Shown: in pieces, positions 8,010-16,182 of the stretch | How the letters are laid out: every line of letters starts with the position of its first letter | Position numbering within the stretch: position 1 is the first letter of the stretch | Source: CAMDPA01 sp050186055 | Lineage (GTDB): Bacteria; Pseudomonadota; Alphaproteobacteria; Rhizobiales; Hyphomicrobiaceae | DNA length: 30,870 bases | Direction: 5' to 3' | Assembly: GCA_050186055.1 (NCBI GenBank) | Contig: JBFWYV010000020.1 | Span: forward strand, 1 to 30,870 | Program-made: the position numbers and the translations under genes | The notes under the pieces: generated by a model | Seen by the model: only the letters and a program-made list of their open reading frames with translations | What the model was told of the DNA's origin: nothing | Databases searched by the model: none

Positions 8010-9032
8010 ATGCTTCACCCTTATACCCCGCAAGCGCTCGGCTATATCGGTGTGCGGGCAGGCGAAGTCGGCGAATGGGCAGGCTACGCCACATCGCTGC
8101 TCGGCATGCAGGTTGTCGACAAAACATCAAGACGCCTCGCCCTGCGCATGGACGACCGCAAGCAGCGAGTGATCGTAGACGTCGACCCGGCCAACGGCAA
8201 GGGCATCGGCTATTACGGCTGGGAGATGCCCAGCGCCGCCGCACTGGATCGCCTGTGCGCCCATCTCGACACGTCGGGCATCAAATTTGCCCGCGGCTCA
8301 AAGTCGCTGGCGGCCGAACGGATGGTTGCAGACCTGATTACGCTCAACGACCCGGTCGGCAACCGCATCGAGTTCTTCCATACCCCGGAGGTCACCGCGG
8401 ACCCGTTCGAGCCGTCGCGCAATATCTCCGGCTTCAGGACAGGCCCCCTCGGCGTCGGGCACGTCGTCATGATGGTCGACAGCGTCAAGGAGGCGATCCC
8501 GTTCTATCGCGACATCCTCGGCTTTGGCGTCTCCGACTACTACGACAAGCCGTTCACGGCCTGCTTCTTCCACGTCAATCCGCGCCACCACTCCTTCGCG
8601 CTGATCGAGACCGGCGAGAAGAAGGTGCACCACATGATGGTCGAGCTCTTCAGCTTCGACGATGTCGGGCAGGGCTACGACATCGCCCAGCTCGATGAAA
8701 GCAAGATCGCGGTGACACTCGGCCGGCACGCGGGCGACTACATGACGTCGTTCTACACCTGGAACCCGTCGGCCTTCATGATGGAGTACGGATGGGGCGG
8801 ACGTGCCATCGATCCCGCAACCTGGACGCCATCGGAGCGCAAAGAGGGACCCAGCCTGTGGGGCCACAAGCGAATGTGGCTGCCGGAGGAGGAGCGTGCG
8901 AAGGCGCAGGCGCACACCCTGAAAAACGGTGCCGACGGCGTTCGTCGCCCCGTGCAGGTCATGGACGGCAACTACACCCTGATGCCCGGCACCTGCCCCT
9001 GGTGGGACCGGACCATCGCCAGGACTGCTTAG
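8010..9032 (+). CDS. Type I extradiol (VOC-fold) ring-cleavage dioxygenase, 2,3-dihydroxybiphenyl dioxygenase-like
   Basis: A two-domain vicinal-oxygen-chelate protein of 340 residues resembling BphC-type dioxygenases, which open catecholic rings next to the diol using Fe(II) or Mn(II). The metal triad is complete at H151 (GHVVMMVD), H208 (VHHMMVEL) and E259 (MMEYGWG), close to the positions in BphC. The second-shell residues also match: H194 (NPRHHSFAL), H240 and D243 (GRHAGDYM) and Y249 (SFYTWNP). The N-terminal VOC half (1-135) lacks ligands, as usual. A tail of about 50 residues after the GHKRMW segment is longer than in short family members. The start is ATG 8010 with GGGAGG upstream. 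It is first in an operon with the ketoacid oxidoreductase and CMD genes. Family and catalytic competence are well supported; the substrate is not. Confidence 0.88.
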   Translation: MLHPYTPQALGYIGVRAGEVGEWAGYATSLLGMQVVDKTSRRLALRMDDRKQRVIVDVDPANGKGIGYYGWEMPSAAALDRLCAHLDTSGIKFARGSKSLAAERMVADLITLNDPVGNRIEFFHTPEVTADPFEPSRNISGFRTGPLGVGHVVMMVDSVKEAIPFYRDILGFGVSDYYDKPFTACFFHVNPRHHSFALIETGEKKVHHMMVELFSFDDVGQGYDIAQLDESKIAVTLGRHAGDYMTSFYTWNPSAFMMEYGWGGRAIDPATWTPSERKEGPSLWGHKRMWLPEEERAKAQAHTLKNGADGVRRPVQVMDGNYTLMPGTCPWWDRTIARTA

Positions 9033-9152
9033 CGGGACTACCCGGCGTAAGTCGAGAACAACACCGGCACGCCCCGGCACGCCGCAGCAGACGCCGTACC
9101 GGGACTGCTGCCGGAGGAAATGCTCGATACGTCAAAGAGGCGATGAACCTCG

Positions 9153-11300
9153 ATGGAACGCAGCTATGCGGAGGAAATCGCCAAGCTCGAGCTTGGCTCA
9201 GGCGAAACGTTCCACGGCGAGGGCATCCTGGCCGTCACCAAGGCTTTGCTGCAATCGGGGGTCGCCTATGTCGGCGGCTATCAGGGTGCACCGGTCACCG
9301 CATTACTCGATGTCCTGGTCTCGGCAAAGGACACCATAGGCAAGCTCGGCGTCCACGTGGAAGCCTGCGCCAATGAGGCATCGGCCGCTGCAATGCTGGC
9401 CGCCTCCATCAACTACCCGGTCCGTGGCGCCGTCACCTGGAAGTCGATCGTCGGCACAAACGTCGCCTCCGACGCTTTGTCGAACCTCGCTTCGGTCGGC
9501 GTGAAAGGCGGTGCGCTGATCGTTGTCGGCGAGGACTATGGCGAAGGCGCGAGCGTCATCCAGGAACGCAGCCTGGCGTTTGCGCTCAAATCGACGCTGA
9601 TCATGCTCGATCCGCGACCGGACCTTCCGACCATCGTCTCGACCGTCGAGCACGCCTTCGCCATGTCGGAAGCCTCCAGCATGCCGGCGATGATGCAGCT
9701 CCGCATCCGCGCCTGCCATGTTCAGGGCGAGTTTGTCGCCAAGGACAATGTCGCACCGGCGGTGAGCGCGCTCCGCAAGCTCGCCGAGCCCGCGCCGCAC
9801 GACTACGGCCGTCTGGCGCATCCGCCGGTCACGTTCCCGCAGGAGCACGACAAGATCGCCCGCCGCCTTCCCGCCGCCCGCGATTACATCATAAGGCACG
9901 GACTGAACGAGAGCGTGGCGGGCAGCGACCCAAACCTCGCCGATATCGGCATCATTCTGCAAGGCGGCGTCTATAACACCGTCGTCCGACAGCTCGTCGA
10001 AGCCGGCCTGTCCGACCCCTACGGCAACACGAAAATCCCGCTGTACGTCCTCAATGTCACATGGCCGCTGGTCCCCGATGAGATCGTCGCCTTTGCGCGC
10101 GAAAAACGCGCCGTGCTCGTCATCGAGGAAGGCAGCCCCGAGTTCATCGAGCACGGCATCCTTCAGGCGATCGCGCATTCCGACGTCGCCACCAAAGTCG
10201 CAGGCAAGGACATTGTTCCGCCTACGGGGGAAGTGACGGGCGAGACCGCCGCCAAGGCGATTGCCGAGTTCCTGCGCCGGCATTCATCCTGCGCTCAAAG
10301 CGTTGCATCCGTCGAACGCCTCGACGCCGTGACCGGCGCTATCGAGGATGCCAGGTCCGCAGGGGCGAAAGCCTGGCAGGGTGCGCTACCTCCACGCGGT
10401 CCGACATTCTGCACGGGCTGTCCGGAGCGCCCCGTCTTCGGCGCCATGAAGCTCGTTGAACGCGATATCGGCAAGGTCCACTACGCCGCCGACATCGGCT
10501 GCCATGCATTCGCGACGTTCCAGCCTTTCGGCTTCGGCAACTCGATCCTCGGCTACGGCATGTCGCTGGCGTCGAACGCCGCCGTGACGCCGGTCCAGGA
10601 GAAGCGGACCATCGCCGTGATGGGCGACGGCGGGTTCTGGCACAACGGTGTGCAGACCGGAGTTGCCAGCGCCATCCACAACAAGTCTGACGGCGTGCTG
10701 GTCATCATGCAGAACGGTTACTCCTCGGCGACCGGACAGCAATGGCTGCCGTCTTCCGGGCGCTTTTCGCAGCAGGCCGATCGCGGCATGGATATCGAGC
10801 GCCACCTGAAGGCGATGGGCATCAGATGGCTGAAGACCGTGCGCACCTATTCGGTCTCCAAGATGGTCGCGGCCTTGAAGGACGCCCTGACGACGACGGA
10901 AGCAGGCCTGAAGGTGATCATTGCCGAATCGGAATGCATGCTGGCGCGAAAACGGCGTGAGAATGCCGAGGATGCAACGCGTCTCAAGGCGGGCCGGCGG
11001 GTGGAAAAGGCGCGCTTCGGCGTTGACGACAGCATCTGTACCGGCGACCACTCCTGCATCCGGATGTCGGGTTGTCCTTCGCTCACGATAAAGCCGAACC
11101 CCGACCCCTTGCGCACGGATCCGGTGGCTGCCGTCAACCAGGGATGCGTCGCCTGCGGATTATGCGGAGAGATGGCTCACGCCGCGGTCCTCTGCCCTTC
11201 GTTCTATCGGGCGCAGCGCACCATGAATGCCGGATGGTGGGAACGCCGCCTCCATAGGCTCCGGCAATCTGTCATTGCCCGGCTTGCCGGCAACGTCTAG
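9153..11300 (+). CDS. Indolepyruvate:ferredoxin oxidoreductase-like alpha subunit (TPP and Fe-S enzyme)
   Basis: A 715-residue protein related to IorA, which oxidatively decarboxylates aryl 2-oxoacids to acyl-CoA using thiamine pyrophosphate. The order is: pyrimidine-binding domain (GGYQGAPVTALLDVL near residue 40), a swivel domain, the FCTGCPERPVFGAMK motif, the ADIGCHAFATFQPFGFG segment, the TPP signature MGDGGFWHNGVQ with MQNGYSSATGQQ, and a C-terminal cysteine domain. The latter has C629, C635 and C641 (CP), then C665, C668, C671 and C681 (CP). The second set is a complete 4Fe-4S pattern; the first shows only three clustered cysteines, unlike canonical IorA. It is longer than standalone archaeal IorA (about 600-650) but far shorter than fused IorAB, and no IorB gene lies in the window. 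ATG 9153 has a rather distant AGAGG. The native substrate may be a ring-cleavage product. Confidence 0.85.
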   Translation: MERSYAEEIAKLELGSGETFHGEGILAVTKALLQSGVAYVGGYQGAPVTALLDVLVSAKDTIGKLGVHVEACANEASAAAMLAASINYPVRGAVTWKSIVGTNVASDALSNLASVGVKGGALIVVGEDYGEGASVIQERSLAFALKSTLIMLDPRPDLPTIVSTVEHAFAMSEASSMPAMMQLRIRACHVQGEFVAKDNVAPAVSALRKLAEPAPHDYGRLAHPPVTFPQEHDKIARRLPAARDYIIRHGLNESVAGSDPNLADIGIILQGGVYNTVVRQLVEAGLSDPYGNTKIPLYVLNVTWPLVPDEIVAFAREKRAVLVIEEGSPEFIEHGILQAIAHSDVATKVAGKDIVPPTGEVTGETAAKAIAEFLRRHSSCAQSVASVERLDAVTGAIEDARSAGAKAWQGALPPRGPTFCTGCPERPVFGAMKLVERDIGKVHYAADIGCHAFATFQPFGFGNSILGYGMSLASNAAVTPVQEKRTIAVMGDGGFWHNGVQTGVASAIHNKSDGVLVIMQNGYSSATGQQWLPSSGRFSQQADRGMDIERHLKAMGIRWLKTVRTYSVSKMVAALKDALTTTEAGLKVIIAESECMLARKRRENAEDATRLKAGRRVEKARFGVDDSICTGDHSCIRMSGCPSLTIKPNPDPLRTDPVAAVNQGCVACGLCGEMAHAAVLCPSFYRAQRTMNAGWWERRLHRLRQSVIARLAGNV

Positions 11301-11339
11301 CAACACCGTCAGTCGACGGAGAACAAACCAGGAGGGAAC

Positions 11340-11927
11340 ATGGCGCCGGACATCGATCCAAAGTCGGGAATGCGCCTGCCGCTGCCGAATCGCGAAGATC
11401 TCGACGACGCGGCAAAACGTTCCTACGACGAAAGCGCCCGTCCCGGCGCCTCGCTCGCAGGCTTGCAGGGGCCGGGGGGAATAAAGCTCTACAGCCCCAA
11501 GACGATCGAGGCGGGCAACAGGCTCAACCGCTACCTCCGCTTCGAAGCCGATTACTCGCCGCGCACACGCGAGATCACGATTTTGGCGACCGCCCGCGAG
11601 ATGGACAGCCAGTTCGAATGGGTGGCGCACGAAGATGAAGCCTTGCGCGTGGGCGTGCCCGCCGAGGTCGTCGATGTCATCAAGCACCGGCGCGGCACCG
11701 GCGGCATCGATAGAAAGGATGCCGTGATCATCGAGCTGGTACGTCAGATGTGGCAGGACCACAGGGTCAAGTCCGAGACCTTCGCCGAGGCCAGATCGAT
11801 TTTCGGCGCCACATCCCTCGTCGAGCTGATCATGCTGTCGGGCAACTACGCCGGCACGGCCGCATTGCTGTGCGCCGTGGACATGCAGCTTCACGAGGGC
11901 AAGACGCCACTATTGCCAATTCCGTAG
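11340..11927 (+). CDS. Carboxymuconolactone decarboxylase-family protein
   Basis: A 195-residue all-helical protein of the CMD/AhpD-like superfamily. The family segment SQFEWVAHEDEALRVGVPAEVVDVI (about 100-125) has the E-W-x2-H arrangement and the following A-x3-G typical of CMD proteins; a second helical pair, ending FGATSLVELIMLSGNYAGTAALL, follows. The CxxC pair of AhpD-type peroxidatic members is absent, so a redox role is unlikely and a lyase or decarboxylase-like role more plausible. An excellent ribosome site (GGAGGGAAC) precedes ATG 11340, and the gap to the upstream ketoacid oxidoreductase is only 39 bp. Its place as third gene after a ring-cleavage dioxygenase supports action on an acidic ring-fission product, but the reaction is not readable from sequence. 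Confidence 0.88.
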   Translation: MAPDIDPKSGMRLPLPNREDLDDAAKRSYDESARPGASLAGLQGPGGIKLYSPKTIEAGNRLNRYLRFEADYSPRTREITILATAREMDSQFEWVAHEDEALRVGVPAEVVDVIKHRRGTGGIDRKDAVIIELVRQMWQDHRVKSETFAEARSIFGATSLVELIMLSGNYAGTAALLCAVDMQLHEGKTPLLPIP

Positions 11928-12544
11928 GCGGAATATAGATCTCCCGTCCGGCGTCGTCAGCCCTGCGGCCAGGCATGTCCTGCGCATCTCCGGATTGCGC
12001 GCCACGCCGACGCCGACCAGCGCCTCTGCCGGCAGGCCGGTCAAGGCGACAAGCACGCCCAGCAGAGCGCCTGCGGAACGCCGAGAATAGCCGGCGTTGG
12101 CGAATGGTAGCGGAGCGCTGTCACCGGCCACACGGCGGCATCCAACCCCCGTCGCGTGCATCACCAGCAGATCCAGACCGGCCGTGGCTCCCCCGCAATA
12201 GCCCGCCAGGCGTGGTCAGGGCGCAACCCAAATGCGCGCCGGGCTCCGGTGCGTGAGACTGCCACAGGGCGAGACGCCATCGGTTGCCGACCGGAGGGGC
12301 CGCGAACGGTCAAGATGTCGCGGATAACAAAAAGCTGTGTCGGCGGGGACATGAAGTGTTCACTTCGCAGCAGTCTGTGCTATAAGCGCTCGTCCGGTCC
12401 CAGTGACCGGATGCTTGCGGTCCGTGCAGACTCGGGAGTTTCACCTCTCAGGTCATGGAGTCGCAACTCAGCACACAAGGAGTCGTGCTTCGGGAGCGGT
12501 TTGGCTTCCGATGGGTCGTGCTTTCGATCCAACCGGCATGGTGA
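11928..12544. other. 617-bp gap with an unrecognised minus-strand open frame
   Basis: Lies between the CMD gene and the initiator tRNA. From about 12307 to 11910 the minus strand stays open for some 130 codons without a credible start. The stretch GVLVALTGLPAEALVGVGVA with NPEMRRTCLAAGLTTPDG reads more like protein than noise, while the plus strand here is arginine- and proline-rich nonsense. It could be the eroded C-terminal part of an old gene; no family was recognised. From 12330 to 12544 the sequence is non-coding and probably carries the tRNA promoter, a TCCGGT/ACCGGA inverted repeat near 12395-12413, and two copies of the word gtcgtgctt. Confidence 0.35.
12359..12386 (+). promoter_or_regulatory. 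Possible promoter for the initiator tRNA
   Basis: TTCACT (12359-12364) and TATAAG (12381-12386) are separated by 16 bases, a fair sigma-70-type arrangement. The tRNA starts about 155 bp further downstream, which would imply a long leader, so the assignment is weak. Confidence 0.3.
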
Positions 12545-12621
<77 letters not shown>

Positions 12622-12641
12622 TCATTACAGTGTACGATCCG

Positions 12642-12658
12642 GAGACATAGGTAACGGA
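12642..12658 (+). repeat. Left terminal inverted repeat of the IS481-family remnant
   Basis: Reads gagacataggtaacgga. It differs from the reverse complement of the right end at one position (a versus g). Confidence 0.8.
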
Positions 12659-13032
12659 CTGTACCCAAGACTTGGGTGACAACCTCGTGCCGAACGGGTT
12701 GTCGATGGTCTGCAAGGTCCTCTGTTCCAGGTCGATATATCCGAGATCATGAGGCATGAAGGAGACGAGCCAGATGCCGTCGTCGACCTCCTTGATACCG
12801 AGCCTCTGACCGGCGAGCACGTCATGGAAGGGACAGGTCAGCTCCGGCAGGCCCAATACGGCCGTGAAGAGGACGTGTAGAGGTCGGCGGGGGCTTTCAT
12901 GCCGAGCGCCTCGTGCGGGCGTTCCTCATTGAATTCGCCGAGGAACCCGAACTCCCGACACACCGCGCTCATGCCTTCTCCGTCGAGCAGCCGAGCCAAC
13001 GCCTTCAGCCAAAAGCCAAAAGTATTACCCAT
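12655..13032 (-). pseudogene. IS481-family transposase remnant
   Basis: Decayed transposase inside the 421-bp element. ATG 13032 opens MGNTFGFWLKALARLL and the segment MSAVCREFG, the normal N-terminal start of one IS481 subgroup. The frame then jumps to FNEERPHEALGMKAPADLY, normally found about 200 residues later, so the DDE core domain has been deleted in frame. After SSRPY the frame is lost and continues in another frame as GLPELTCPFHD, which skips a further short block before LAGQRLGIKEVDDGIWLVSF and DNPFGTRLSP near 12664. At least two deletions and one frameshift have accumulated. Family assignment is from recognised motifs; the gene is certainly non-functional. Confidence 0.8.
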
Positions 13033-13045
13033 GTATCCGGTGCGT

Positions 13046-13062
13046 TCCGTCACCTATGTCTC
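13046..13062 (-). repeat. Right terminal inverted repeat of the IS481-family remnant
   Basis: On the minus strand it reads gagacataggtgacgga, the partner of 12642-12658. The next base outside makes a TGAGAC terminus. Confidence 0.8.
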
Positions 13063-13145
13063 AGACCGGTCATTTGCAGCGCATTTTTACCCGTTCCCTG
13101 CACGCGCGGTGAACTCCCAGACATCCGTTTCCACGATGCTTGCCA

Positions 13146-15983
13146 CTAGAATTTTCCTGTCAGCGTCAAACTTGCAGTTCGACCCGGCCCGGGAATGGCG
13201 GCGAGGTTGAGTGGCTCGACATAGTAGCGGTCGAAGACGTTCGTCATGCTAAAGTCCAAGGAAACTATGTCATTGAACTTATAGCTCGCGAATATATCTA
13301 CGAGGGTTGTCTCGTCCCAAGGTGACCAAGCAGCAGCGAACTGGCCATTGTTCAGTCGCACATCCTCGCCGGCTCGCTCGCTAAAATATCGGAGACGACC
13401 GCCAAGCGTTAGCTTCTCGTCAAACCAACGTGTTCCAAGAGTCAAGCTGGCGTAATATTTCGGCGGCACATAATTGAGAGAATAGTCAAATGAACTGGCG
13501 CCAGCGCCGTTGCAACCCGCAGGAAGCGGATTCCACAAAGCAGGCGTGCTCTCACCAACACAGAATTCGACCTTATCGTAATAAGTCACGGCCGCTTGCC
13601 CAAAAAAACCTCCCGCATCGTAATGAGCGGAGAATTCGGCTCCCCTAAAGCGTGCGGACGGCAAGTTTTGCAGCACAACAAACACCGCGCCAGCCGGATT
13701 GGTGCCGAAAAACTTAGCGATATAGTCGTCGATGGTATTGTCGAACCACGCTGCCTTCAAACGTAGCTTATCGCTACCAGTGAAGAGGCCATCCTTAAGA
13801 TAATTGACGCCTAACTCATAGTTTTTGGCGTGTTCAGGCTTCAGATTGTCGTAAGCCCCAGGATTGAAAGGCAGGGCGTAAGAAAGTCTGCTCAACTCCC
13901 ACGAGCTGGGCATGCGGTAGCCTTCTTTGTAGAGTCCATAAAACTGTAGTCCGTTGAATGGCTCCACCATAATAGTGACATTCGGCGCGAGCTTGCTTGA
14001 CGAGAGCTTGGCTGCATCTCTGGATGGATCGGCGGGCGAGAGCGACGCGTTGAACATCGTTTGCCGCAATCCCGCACCGATGGTCAGCCATTTGGTAGGG
14101 CGATATTCGCCACTTACGAATAAATTGGTTTCCGTCCACACATCTTCCTCGGTTTCCACCGCTTGCGCACTCGACCAAGAGCGATATGAGGCGCCATAGG
14201 TGGCTTTCCAATCTCCGAAGGTTGCGGCGAACTTCGATGTGTTGGAGACGTCGCCGCCCCATTCCCGACTATTGGTAAGTTGGATAGATGGATTGCCATT
14301 GGCATCTGGTAGCGTTGCTATCGCCGATTTTCCATCAGTAGCCGATCGCCAAATGTTGGCGCGTACGGAAACAAGATCGTTCGGATTATAGGAATAGCGG
14401 CCAGTCCAAGTATCGACACCAATCACGCTCAAAGGATTTTGCTCGATGCCGTCAAAGCGGTTCTGACTTGGCCATGTAAAACCATACTCGCTGTTGTACT
14501 TCGTGTAGCCAATCGTGAGCGAATGGTCCTCGTAGCGGAACGTACCCTTGAGCAGCACGGACGTATTGTCGGTCGAGGTATTCAGCACTTCCTCGCCGGC
14601 GCGATAGGGAGTGAGCCCCTGCTTGATCCTGTAGCTGTCCTGGATTCGGAATCTTGCCGGGTTGCCGTCACAGAAATCTGGATCAAATTGACAGATGATG
14701 TCGAATGGAGGAGGCAGAACAATCGGAGGCGACTCTGGATTATATGCCGTCGTGGTGCGGTCATAGGTCGCCGTCGAGGCGTTCCCGCGCGTGCCCGCAA
14801 AATAGTTTCCGGTCTTGCGCTTGGCGAAAGCCGCGACCAGATCGAAATTCTCTTGGGTGGTGGCAAGCGCCACGCTGCCGTTGCCCCCCGTCGGATCGTA
14901 CCAATCCGGGCGATTGACGTTTCCGAACTGAGGCAGGATCGAGCGCGTACTGAGATAATTGGAATTTCTTACAGCGTCGGCTTCGGCGCCAAAAAATTCT
15001 TCCATCCTGCTTTCAGTCACGCCGCCAGGAGTTCCGACCGCAGGCGGCTTCGTCGTATTGGTGCTCATCCCGGCGCGCAAGCGAAAGCCCCATTTCTGGC
15101 CGGGCTTTACGATGTCGGCCGCCTTCAGCGTTTCAATTCCGATGGCCCCACCGATGCCGCCGCCGGCCGAAGGGTTGTTGCTTGGACCCTTCTCGATGTT
15201 GATACCGGAGATCAGATCCGGGTCGATGAAGGTGCGGCTTCCGTCACCCGCGTATCCCCTATAGTCCATCGCGGTCTGCTGCGCGCCATCGATAGTCGTG
15301 GTGACGCGCCCGAAGCCTTGAAGACCGCGAATATTGGGCTGGATCGCGCCGCTGTTATGTACCTCTCCCGACATCACACCAGGCGTGTCGCGGAAGATTT
15401 CGCCCGGCCCGCTCGCGCTGCCCCGGAACCGCTCGATGGTCTCGCTGGAGACATACGCGCTCGAGCCCGGCGTCCGGTAGGGCTGATCCGCCGCAGCGGC
15501 TGCACCGCCACCCGACACATCGATCGTATCGAGCGCGATCGCGCCGTCGACGGTGGCTGTGGTGTCGTTGCCCGACGCCCCGGCTGCAATCAAAGTCGCC
15601 GTCGTCGGTCCTGTCATTCGAACGCTGATGCCTGTCCCTGACAGCAACATCTGCAGGGCTTGTGCCCGCGAATATGTTCCAGAGATGGCCTGAGAGCGCG
15701 CGCCGGACACCGCTGCTGTCGAGTATCCCACCTGCCAGCCGCTTGTCCTGATGAAGGCGTTGAGCGCCGAGGCGAGCGGCTGAGCCGGAATGGAGAACCT
15801 GACGGCACCGCCTTGCGTCGAAGCCGGCATCGCCTGCTGTGCGGAAGCGGCCGGGAGATACGTCAGGCTTCCGGAATACAGCGCGGCAGAAGCCAAGAGC
15901 GCTGCCGAGACGGTCCGGCTGATACGATCGGCACTGTTGGTGCCAGCCGGATGTACGCAACGCACGCGAACCTTTTCCATCAT
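13146..15983 (-). CDS. TonB-dependent receptor with STN signalling domain, hemoglobin/heme (HasR) type
   Basis: Outer-membrane receptor of 945 residues, third gene of the first sigma/anti-sigma/receptor locus. A signal peptide ends near AASA-QQ (about 48). An STN domain (about 62-132, FSIPAQPLASALNAF to TATLIAAG) should contact the periplasmic part of FecR. A TonB box DTIDVSG lies at 152-158, then the plug (NIRGLQGFGRVTTTIDGAQQ and GPSNNPSAGGGIGGAIG, heme-receptor style) and a beta-barrel ending in the aromatic LTLTGKF. Cys pairs in CQFDPDFC and CVGESTPALWNPLPAGC suggest disulfide-bonded outer loops. By eye the barrel region (13.2-14.5 kb) is about 45-55% GC against about 65-70% in the N-terminal 500 bp, which suggests a composite origin. 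The substrate (heme or a heme protein) follows the family, not direct evidence. Confidence 0.9.
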   Translation of the reverse strand: MMEKVRVRCVHPAGTNSADRISRTVSAALLASAALYSGSLTYLPAASAQQAMPASTQGGAVRFSIPAQPLASALNAFIRTSGWQVGYSTAAVSGARSQAISGTYSRAQALQMLLSGTGISVRMTGPTTATLIAAGASGNDTTATVDGAIALDTIDVSGGGAAAAADQPYRTPGSSAYVSSETIERFRGSASGPGEIFRDTPGVMSGEVHNSGAIQPNIRGLQGFGRVTTTIDGAQQTAMDYRGYAGDGSRTFIDPDLISGINIEKGPSNNPSAGGGIGGAIGIETLKAADIVKPGQKWGFRLRAGMSTNTTKPPAVGTPGGVTESRMEEFFGAEADAVRNSNYLSTRSILPQFGNVNRPDWYDPTGGNGSVALATTQENFDLVAAFAKRKTGNYFAGTRGNASTATYDRTTTAYNPESPPIVLPPPFDIICQFDPDFCDGNPARFRIQDSYRIKQGLTPYRAGEEVLNTSTDNTSVLLKGTFRYEDHSLTIGYTKYNSEYGFTWPSQNRFDGIEQNPLSVIGVDTWTGRYSYNPNDLVSVRANIWRSATDGKSAIATLPDANGNPSIQLTNSREWGGDVSNTSKFAATFGDWKATYGASYRSWSSAQAVETEEDVWTETNLFVSGEYRPTKWLTIGAGLRQTMFNASLSPADPSRDAAKLSSSKLAPNVTIMVEPFNGLQFYGLYKEGYRMPSSWELSRLSYALPFNPGAYDNLKPEHAKNYELGVNYLKDGLFTGSDKLRLKAAWFDNTIDDYIAKFFGTNPAGAVFVVLQNLPSARFRGAEFSAHYDAGGFFGQAAVTYYDKVEFCVGESTPALWNPLPAGCNGAGASSFDYSLNYVPPKYYASLTLGTRWFDEKLTLGGRLRYFSERAGEDVRLNNGQFAAAWSPWDETTLVDIFASYKFNDIVSLDFSMTNVFDRYYVEPLNLAAIPGPGRTASLTLTGKF
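15511..15557 (-). repeat. 47-bp segment identical to 20945-20991 (TonB box region)
   Basis: The 47 bases encoding about TVDGAIALDTIDVSG in receptor 1 are identical base for base to those in receptor 2, although the flanking STN and plug sequences differ strongly. The segment includes the TonB box and its upstream linker. Confidence 0.9.
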
Positions 15984-16182
15984 AATTACGCTACCCCGTC
16001 CAAACTCGGGGGCGCAGGCGCAGCGTCGCGCGATGCCTCATGCCCTTGCTTCTAAGGACTGAGGTCGAGAGCCAATCTCACAAAAAAAGTTTGCATGCTC
16101 TTCTTGGCTTGAGAATCCGCACGCAATGGAATGCGAAGCGCGGCACAAGCGCCTCGGCAGCGAAGGACGCCGCTGGCGGGAT

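Larger units (their letters stand above)
12642..13062 (-). mobile_element. Internally deleted IS481-family insertion sequence
   Basis: A 421-bp element bounded by 17-bp terminal inverted repeats (12642-12658 and 13046-13062) that match at 16 of 17 positions. Inside, on the minus strand, are decayed pieces of an IS481-type transposase: the N-terminal helix-turn-helix start (FGFWLKALARLL, then MSAVCREFG) is joined directly to the C-terminal FNEERPHEALGMKAP, so most of the catalytic core is missing. A frameshift then leads to LAGQRLGIKEVDDGIWLVSF. It cannot encode an active transposase but keeps both ends, so it could have been moved in trans like a MITE. No clear target-site duplication is visible. 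Confidence 0.82.
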
